Below, one piece after another: positions 56,101-64,000 of a stretch of 64,000 nt of DNA. Source of the DNA: Pseudoscleropodium purum (lineage: Eukaryota; Streptophyta; Bryopsida; Hypnales; Brachytheciaceae). How positions within the stretch are numbered: the first letter of the stretch is position 1; every line of letters starts with the position of its first letter. The stretch spans positions 21,878,173 to 21,942,172 of the forward strand of contig OZ017798.1 in assembly GCA_963969395.1 (NCBI GenBank), written 5' to 3'. The notes under the pieces are model-generated. The model saw only the letters and a program-made list of their open reading frames with translations. It made no database searches and had not been told where the DNA came from. Position numbers and translations under genes: made by a program.

Positions 56101-56648
56101 GTGCTCACCCCATGGCAGCACCCCCACAGACTCCTGCCAGCACTCTTTGCTACTGAACTCTCTGTACGCTTCGCTCGACCATTCCCTCTTCTCTTTCACT
56201 CGTGCTCTTGCTTCATCTTCTTCAATTCTACTCTATTGCATTCAGATTTCAACGTTGTAGAAGTTGCACAACTTCTGTACTCGTGTTCATATATCACTAC
56301 CTCCTCTGGACATCAATTGAAATAAGAGCTAGTGCGATTGCAAATTGGAACTAATTTACAATTTCATGTAGTTTTCTCAGTAGTTTTGAGTAGTTCATAC
56401 CGGGACTAACTTTCTATTGTTCAATTATATGTAACTGCGTTTTGGCGACTGCATGCATGCAATGCATGCAATGTTGTTCACTGATGTTAGTGAATTAAGA
56501 TTTGAATCACGCATGTGCTTTCATCGAAGCCTAGCTCGTTTATGGCCTGAAATTATACCTTCTGTGAAGATATGCTTCACGATTTTTTTTGTCATGTCAA
56601 TTTAACGAAATTGACGTTCTGTGCAGGTGTGTTGATCCAACTTCCAGC

Positions 56649-57050
56649 ATGGGATCCACGAGAGTTTGCACGGGGCTCCTGTTGTTGGTGGCCACCCTTG
56701 CAACAGTGAGCATGGTGGAGGCGGTGACGGTGATCATCGAGAACGAGAGCATCACGGTGGGTCAGATGCTGGACGTGCATTGCCACAACAACGGTGGCAA
56801 GGACTTCGGCGTGGAGCGATTGGCGCCGTTCACGCACATCTCCTGGGAGTTCACCACGGGATTCTTCGGAAGAGACATCATGACGTGCACGTTCACGTCG
56901 GCCGGAAAGCCCACCACCACCATCGAAGTCTTCAAGGGATACGCCTTCAATAATATTCCGTGCAACTGCAATGGCGGGGGCCCTTGCTTCTGGCAAGCCT
57001 TGAACGAAGGCTTCTGGTGCAACCACAACTTCATCCAGAAATGGGGTTGA
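56649..57050 (+). CDS. Secreted S1-family protein (self-incompatibility protein S1-like), copy 2
   Basis: 133-residue single-exon frame with the same signal peptide and cysteine layout (C45, C80, C105, C107, C113, C124) as the copy at 28079-28480. It differs by A70T, L73F, I101N, Q110G and A111G. These come from six nucleotide changes, all replacing amino acids, with no silent change in the 402-nt frame. All six lie in the second half of the protein, in the segments around the SWEF strand and just before the terminal cysteine cluster. The reading frame, promoter and presumed leader acceptor are intact, so both copies look expressible. Partner or receptor unknown. Confidence 0.85.
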   Translation: MGSTRVCTGLLLLVATLATVSMVEAVTVIIENESITVGQMLDVHCHNNGGKDFGVERLAPFTHISWEFTTGFFGRDIMTCTFTSAGKPTTTIEVFKGYAFNNIPCNCNGGGPCFWQALNEGFWCNHNFIQKWG

Positions 57051-57485
57051 TCGTGCATATCAGTTCACTACTACTCCAATGCATGACCAGCCCGAGCAGC
57101 GGTAGTTGTGGACTTGTGGTGCGGTGCAAACTCGGCACTTTGCTTGAATGTCTGTCTGAATGAGTAACGTACGTGCTCATTGATCACCTATTCATGAGTC
57201 AATTAGGTGACGCAATTTGGTAAGTCTTTCAGTGTTTAGCTAGTGGCGAATCTGCTCGCATACTACGGACCTAGTTCGTATGTTTTGAAAGATTTTTGTG
57301 ACTGTTTTTCCAAGTAATAAATGTTGGTCAATTCCAGATCAAGGATTATCTCCAGGGACGGATTGTTGTACTGTACAGGACAGGGTCTTAGTTTGTGAGA
57401 CTTGTATTTGACTTTTAAGAGATCTATTTGGGGTTTACTGAAGTGTCGACGAAATCTACACATCAAGGCGGATACATGGAATGTA
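57051..57485 (+). other. 3' flank of S1-family gene copy 2
   Basis: Equivalent of 28481-28915, with most differences between copies at 57300-57400. No gene. Confidence 0.4.
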
Positions 57486-57572
57486 CTCCCTCTGTTTCTG
57501 ATTACTACCCGTGTTTCCTTAGTAAAACACACGAAGGAAACACGGGTATTACGAGTTCAGAAACAGAGGGTG
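57486..57572. mobile_element. Stowaway-like MITE (87 bp), copy 2
   Basis: Same CTCCCTCTGTTTC...GAAACAGAGGGTG palindrome flanked by TA as at 28916-29002, identical by eye. It was carried along by the segmental duplication. Confidence 0.85.
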
Positions 57573-57825
57573 TAAGAGAATTGGTCTGTATAGTTTGGAA
57601 ACGATGAAATGCTAACATCTTGCAATCTAGGTGATAAAGGTTTCTCAATTTTTTTTATGTATTCTTATAGTAGTCTAGTGCAAGATTGTGTAGTGAGATA
57701 TGCACTAAAATGGGTTCTTGGAAGAAAATATTTGTATGTTTTAAAGTTGGTTTTGCATTTCAAATGACACTATTAGAAGGAATTTGAGAATTATTTAAAG
57801 GACTCTATTTTAGAGACTATCCATT

Positions 57826-58764
57826 TTACCCCTTAAGTTCCAAGGCCATTTTTCTATTAAAAACCACTCAAAACTGCCATTTTTGTTGCATTCATTCAAG
57901 AAAACAAAAAAAATCATTTTTTTAGAATTTAATTGTAGGATCTTGTACTTCACTTGTCTTTGCTCATCTGGTAAGAATTTCATGAAGTTCGACCGTATAG
58001 ATTGGAAGATATTAGCATTCAAAGTTGAAAAAGAAAGTTTTTGTGAACATTGGCCTATAATTTCAGATGACTTTGACTACCAATTGTAGAATTTTTTTGC
58101 ACTACAAACTTTGAATTTAAAACTTTTTATGTTGAAAAATTGAGGTGAAAGTTTAGGAAAAAAATTCAAAAAACAACAACTTGATTTTCATTCTTTAAGA
58201 AAATACTAAGTAGAAGTAGGCCCAAGATTGGAAAAAAAACTAAATTGGTAATAACTCCAAGATTGGATTGAAAGACAATAATCCCAATAGTGAGATTGTT
58301 TTAGCAAGCAAACTCAACATTCTCAAAAAAAGAATTTGTGGAAAATTGTGAAAATTGCATTTAGAATGAATCCTACAAGTTATTTTTTCAAGAAGATGTT
58401 GAAATTGCTTGAAAAACAAAATTTTCCTTAACTTTCTCATTATTAGTCCAAATAGAACAAATCAAAGCTTCACATAATCACATGTAGACAAAAATAAAAC
58501 ATTTCAAGGTAAAAATAAATTAAAATTTATTTTGATTTTTTGCAATTTTTTTGTACCACCCGTTGAGTTCAGTTTCAAGCTTTTTGTAGAATAACTTTTG
58601 CTCCCAAGCACCAATTGAAATAAAAATTATATTCCCATGTAGATAATTAGTTTTTTTTTATCTTACAAGAAAGTTTCAAAAAAATTCAACAGAAATTGAG
58701 GTCACAGGAACTTGTTCAACATCTGATTGGTCCTTTGAGGAGACAATGGGCTTTTAGGGGTTAA
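57826..58764 (+). repeat. 0.9-kb TTAA/CCCTAAA repeat (duplication copy 2)
   Basis: Counterpart of 29256-30187, ending TTTTAGGGGTTAACCC. It carries a 7-bp insertion (ATAATCA-type) near 58475 and scattered substitutions relative to copy 1. Confidence 0.55.
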
Positions 58765-61614
58765 CCCTAAATTGCTTCAACATTCAATTCTTGGGTGACT
58801 AGCAAATTGAAATTTAAGTTTCATTCTCATTACTATTTCGATGAAAGTCATGCTAATTTGTAAAGACACTTTATGAAGTTGGTAGATTACATATTTTTCT
58901 AAAACTACAAATGTGGAAGTATATCAAGTGGTTGACCAAGCCCAAATTGCATTGACGTACTCTAGTTCAAACTAGATTTGCAAACATAAAGTCATAGATT
59001 TAAAGTACACAAAAATTTCAAAAAACCACTATGTAAAGATTGAAGAGAATCTCATTTCAAATCCATTCCAACAAACTTTATTCAAAGAATAATAATATTT
59101 TGCTTATAATTAAATTTAGAAAGAATTTGAAATTACCTTTTCAAAATTTATAAGAAAATATTGGTGACAACATTTGTAAATCTAACTATATGGATGGAAT
59201 TTGGTAAGTCTTAAAATCTATAACTTTAGTTTGTATATCAATTCCAAAATATTTTTTGAAATGGTTCTTTATAATGATTTTTTCTAATTGTCAATTTTAA
59301 GAAGACTTTGGATGTTTAGGGCATTAGGAGATTTATCAAGCCTTTTGAAGACCATTTTTAGAAGTTGGAAACCAGTGCACAATTAGACACTATATAATAT
59401 AATAAAAAATTATTGATTTATAAAATAATAATAATAATTTACTTAAAAATATTAAAAATATTAATTAATTAATATTATTTGACATAGCAAGACTTATCTC
59501 GACCACATCAAATTGGTACTATACCAACATTCCCAAGATGTTCTTGAGTTCCCAACAATCTGGAAACTATTACACTTTTTTTGGCTTAAGAATCCTCAAA
59601 TGGTTAAACAAAGCATCCTCCAAAGATGGGACAACTAGATGTCTTGGCTATCTCATGTTGCTAACCCATGGAATTTCTTAAAACTCATAATTTTTGCATA
59701 TGGAGTCCAAATAAATTTTATTTTCATACATTGGAATTGACTTTAGAAATATTTTTCATAATAATAGGAACCATATTGAAATGCCTATTTAAACAATTTC
59801 AAATGAGGTTACTTTACATCTTGTCCTAAAAAGACCGTGTATTCCTACATCCGTTATACTAAAACCACAATGTGACAACTCCTATTACAATTTCATCAAT
59901 TTAGATCATTGAAAACTCATCTTTACACATTTTCATCGAAAATTTGAAGCACTAGTGAATTTAAAGAAAAGATTCCCTTAGCCCCCAAATGATCTTCCTT
60001 TGATGGACAAAATGTGTTAGATTGTTGGTCCCATCTTGATAGCAATCAAAAGATGAATCTCATTGTCTCATTTGTAATGTTACAAAGTGCAATATGAAGA
60101 TGATTTTGGGATAGAAAATTAAGGCTAGCATGAAGGTCATTTTGGGATGGAAGGAGTATTAAATATTTCAAATTCAATGGGTCTACTGTATATTGATCCA
60201 TCAATTTGAATGCATATATCATATTCTTTTTCCAAATTGATTAGATTGTATTTGTTATGACTATTAATCCTTGAAGGTCCTTGTAATATTCAATTTGGCC
60301 TTTTAATTTACATTCAAGTTTTAATTTAATATTTTGTTATATGAAACTATTTGTTATTTATCAATGGGACATTTTTCTATTAATGTCATAATAAATTGCA
60401 TTTGTCATTATTTTAATACTAATAAAATAATAAATAAAAATAAACAAGAGAATTGAAAAAATTCAATCCAATTAATTTAAAATTCCTTCAATAGATTCAA
60501 ATAGCCACGGAGAATAGTAAGAACATTTTTCAAATTTTTTTTTCTTTTTTTACTAATGAAAATAGTTTGGGCAAGGACCTTCAAACAAAATCCCCACCAT
60601 CAATTTAAATTTGGATTTTATATAAAATATAAAAATTATGTTAATGATTCTCATATTTGATTAAATTCTTTTACAATGGATGTTGATTTTTTTCAGATTT
60701 TTTGGTGGAAAAATCCATTTATTGTGATCTTTTAAGTGCAATGTGTACCAATTATATCAATTCAAATATATATAAAAGTACTTTAGGATTTGACCAAAAT
60801 GAAGGTTATCATGAAAAAATAAATATAAACTAAAAGATCATATTTATGAAAAAAATACAAATGAAATTCACACACTATTGTGTAATTTGGATTCTAACTC
60901 ACATAGTTTTATAGTGCAAGACCTGGGTATGCAATTCTTGTATTATATGTACGAGGTATCAGCATTAAAACGGCTTATAGTATGGATTTTGTAAAAATTA
61001 CATCAAATGAAAAGGACCAAAAAAATAAATGAAGACAAAATTAAATAAAAAGAGATGTAAAAAATGTAGAGTTGCATACTTATTATTAAAAAATTCATAA
61101 TTAATGTAAAGAATTGAAACACTTATACATAGTTTTCAAAAATTCATACAAGAAATTCCCTCTAATTAAAATTAAAATAGCCATGTAGAAAATTCATAGT
61201 GCTTTATTTACAATCATTTTTCAATTTTTATTATTAAGGAAACCCAAAAGTTTGATAGCTTGTCTCACAATACATATATTAAAAAAACCCATATAATTAG
61301 GTTTTTAATGCTATCACTATGCTCATAAAACATTCATTTTATGTATATAAATACATTTTTGGCTTCCTTGTTAAAATGGTTACAAGAGTTTTCTACATTA
61401 AAACAAATTAAAACCCTTGAGATTGAACTAAAATGCATCATAAGTGATTATTATTAAGGCCATATAATCAAGTTTGTCACATTCAAGCAGTTTAGGGTCA
61501 CCAAATGGGCATTCCAGATGGGACGGATGGCAACAGGACACCTTTTACGATTTAGTGATTCAAATTTTTTCATATAAAAAAAAGTTACCGTAAGTTACCT
61601 TCATTGCATGAAGT
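58765..61614. other. AT-rich intergenic DNA within duplication copy 2
   Basis: Counterpart of 30188-33339. It includes the empty target site for the MITE at 60062-60069. No gene. Confidence 0.5.
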
Positions 61615-61910
61615 ATGCGGTATTCCACATTGGTGTCCAAGCGAGGACTTTATTTGGTTGGGGTGGACTATATTTGCTCAAGGCTAGGACACTATTCAAG
61701 TAGATTGCAAATACTATTTGGTAAGGGTGCAAATGCTACTTAGTGGGGTCCAAATACTAATCAATTAGGGTGAAGATGCTATATAATCTAGTCAAGGTGC
61801 AGACCCTAATCGGTCAAGGTGCGGATGTTGTATTGGTTAGTAGGTTAGGGTATGGATGCCATTCGTTTAGGGCGTGGATGTTGTGTAATTTGGTTAGGGC
61901 GTGCATGCTA
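61615..61910. repeat. Degenerate 25-30-bp minisatellite (copy 2)
   Basis: Counterpart of 33340-33620, with different unit-level substitutions and small indels, for example an added 'gttagtaggttagggta' stretch near 61835. Confidence 0.6.
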
Positions 61911-63047
61911 ATTGCAATTAGTAGGAGCCCGTGTTTTTTCTAATGTTTCAATGTGACAAGTATGTTATGAAGAACATAAAGGTGATGATGTTGTTTTGGT
62001 TGGGGGAGGCTAAATTGAGGAGTATGTATTAGAAAACGTGTTGACATTACAGTTAGAACGAGGTGATGTTGTTTGTTGTGGGAATGTTGAAGGAAACATG
62101 ACGAAGAACATGGTTGCGTATTTTGAAACGTCCACAGAAACGCAACACTGTCACATTGGCAATGAGGGGCTTTTCGAGTGTGGGTAACTTTGGGAAAAAG
62201 CAAGTAGGGGCAAGATAAACGCTACTCTAAAATGGAAAATAGAAGTAAAAGGTAAGTCCTTCCTATACATTTCATGAATACATATATAGAAGGATGTTGA
62301 AGTTGCACTTCTACAACATTTCTATAATTAATGCATATATATAACAAATAGCTTAGAAAAGAATGAAGGAGTCTTGTAATATAGAGTACTTAAATGTAAT
62401 ATTACTTTTGGGCGTGAATTAGTGGCGGAGTGGCTACACAGAACACATGGAAGGAAACTAAGTTTCTATTCAAATTAAGAAGAATTGGTTGAGGAGAACG
62501 TTTCTAGTGGACATTTTTTAAGAGTTTTATATCATTGAATTTGAGATGACTATTGTAATTGGTAGTTTAAGCGTTAAAGGGCCATTGCCCCTTGGAGAGA
62601 CAAATGGAATCTTGGTTAAGTACCCATGGTTTGTTTTTTCTATGATTTGCAAATCTATTTTCTTAACATTGATAATTTCATTATGTATGGGGGAATTTTT
62701 TTTTCTTTTAGTTTGGTGCTCAGGAACAAAAGTTATGCCCAAATAAGTTGAGAGTAGGGAATGGGTGGTAGCTACTTCATATTCTGAAATATTAATTTAA
62801 TGTTTTCTAAAAATTTTTAGCTCACAAATTAAATTTTGGTGTATATGCAAAGCTTGGATTCATTTCATTTGGATTTTCTATGAAGAATTTTTGGTCTTTC
62901 TAGCTCTTTGAGCAACTAGAGCATGATTTTCAAAAAATAGATTGTAGGATGCATATGCGAATGCAATTTCTATAATTTTCCTAGTAACATAATTTGGTTT
63001 GATTTATCTCATGAACTAAAACAACTTCCCATTGGGTTGAATGCATT
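61911..63047. other. Intergenic DNA within duplication copy 2
   Basis: Counterpart of 33621-34751; no gene. A reverse-strand frame at 61940-62203 is not preserved in copy 1. Confidence 0.4.
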
Positions 63048-63953
63048 TTAACCTCTAGAGGACAAAAGCCTTTTCTTTGCCAAAAAACACTCTAAACTTC
63101 CATTTCTGTAGCGAAAGGTAAGAGATTTTTAAAATTGTTTTTTGCCTACATATAATTGTAGTATCTTACACCTAACTAGTATAAAAATGTGTGGAAATTT
63201 TTTAGAGTTTGTAATTGCCCAGATTGCATGATATGAGTGTTTTAAGTAAAATAATAAGTTATTTAGCACATTGTGGGATAAGATTTTTTGGCTTTGAACA
63301 TTTTTAAGTTTAATTTTTTGCACTATGGAGTTCTGCACTTTAAATCTTTATGGTATAAAATAAAATTGAGAGTTTAGAAAAAATCTACAATATTCAAAAA
63401 AATTATTTTTTATTCTTTAAAAAATTGTTAAGTAGAAGTAAGTAAGAGACAAGGAAAATCTCAATTAGTATTAGCTCAAAAATGGAATTAAAATGCACTA
63501 ATCACAATGGTGAAAGTGTTTTAGCAAGCAAAATAGACCATGTGGACCTTTTTTTGGAAAAATTGTAAAAATTGCATTTAGAAATGAATCTTACAAGTTA
63601 TTGTATAAAGAAAATGCTCTGATTGCTCAGAATACAAGATTGTCCATAACTTTCACATAAAAAATCCAAATGGAATGAACCAAAACTGTACATGTATACA
63701 AAAATATGTATGAGGAAATTTATATATGAAAGAATTTTTTTTTTAATTTTAAATTTAAATTTTAAATTTTTTCTTATCGCTTCCCATCCCCTATTATAAG
63801 CTTATTTGGGCATAACTTTTTTCCCCCATGATGCTAATCCAAATTTGTATCTTCAAAAAAAAATTTATAAAAGAAGGAAAAAATTTGAGCTTGTAGGTAC
63901 ATGCCTAAAATCTCATATGTCTTTTTAAGGGATAGTGGTCCTTCACGAGTTAA
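63048..63953 (+). repeat. 0.9-kb TTAA/CCCTAAA repeat spanning the duplication border
   Basis: It runs from TTAACCTCTAGAGGAC (63048) to TCCTTCACGAGTTAA (63953), 906 bp. The first 350 bp match 34752-35415 of copy 1. After about 63400 the sequence instead follows the subtype seen at 29590-29830 ('agtagaagta', 'ttttagcaagcaaa'). The border of the segmental duplication therefore lies inside this repeat. Confidence 0.55.
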
Positions 63954-64000
63954 TTCCATTTTAGACATTTGCTATTAATTTGGATTAAATTTCTACCTCG

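Larger units (their letters stand above)
54586..63400 (+). repeat. Segmental duplication, copy 2
   Basis: Colinear with 26020-35415, in the same orientation. It lacks the 249-bp MITE (empty site ATTGTCTC at 60062-60069) and the 310-bp insertion (at about 63074). It has a 4-bp insertion near 55366, a deletion of about 31 bp near 58880 and a 7-bp insertion near 58475. The right border, about 63400, falls inside a TTAA/CCCTAAA repeat that continues in a different subtype. Confidence 0.9.

Noticed and set aside
61940..62203. 87-codon reverse-strand frame in duplication copy 2
   Set aside because: Not kept open in copy 1 and no recognisable domain.

Overview
The window looks like nuclear DNA of a land plant. 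Its one clean gene has GT-AG introns and belongs to a plant-type seven-helix membrane family. It also carries two secreted proteins of the plant S1 (self-incompatibility-like) family, and its intergenic DNA is AT-rich and full of plant-style transposons (Stowaway-, CACTA- and Harbinger-like MITEs, an LTR-type element). The species cannot be named from the sequence. Gene density is very low: one intact multi-exon gene, one duplicated single-exon gene, and otherwise repeats and transposon genes in various states of decay.

Layout. 1-10.2 kb: AT-rich repeats, mostly copies of a 0.9-kb family bounded by TTAA plus CCCCTAAAG inverted ends, some nested, plus a 375-bp foldback hairpin. 10.2-16.7 kb: a GC-richer gene island with a nine-exon gene (CDS 11105-14847, 476 aa, seven predicted helices). 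16.7-26 kb: AT-rich DNA with a 1.8-kb Harbinger-like element (18324-20116) and a CACTA-like MITE (20573-20740). 26.0-35.4 kb: first copy of a segmental duplication carrying an S1-family gene (28079-28480). 35.8-38.1 kb: minisatellites and old repeat DNA. 38.1-41.4 kb: a 3.3-kb LTR-type element with a perfect 5-bp target duplication and an internal gene. 41.6-53.3 kb: an 11.65-kb TIR transposon with an 8-bp target duplication. 54.6-63.4 kb: second copy of the duplication with the second S1-family gene (56649-57050).

The most unusual object is the 11.65-kb TIR element. No recognisable transposase is visible. It carries three long reading frames: a protein-kinase-like gene, a G/S/Y-rich gene, and a roughly 1130-codon gene with a coiled coil, a canonical RING-H2 finger and a nuclear localisation signal. 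The last two share an N-terminal domain. About 200 bp upstream of each start codon lies a GC-rich block of GTCCG/CGGAC repeats, and the same motif fills the element's termini. This suggests one element-encoded factor that recognises both ends and promoters. All three frames are broken by in-frame stops (the third also by a frameshift), and every such stop can be explained as a C-to-T change of CAA, CAG or CGA. A 249-bp MITE with the same ends sits in copy 1 of the segmental duplication, and copy 2 preserves its empty site, which confirms the 8-bp target duplication.

The two S1-family copies differ at six coding nucleotides, all amino-acid changing, while about 1.4 kb of upstream DNA shows only two differences. 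That pattern suggests diversification of the secreted protein after a recent duplication.
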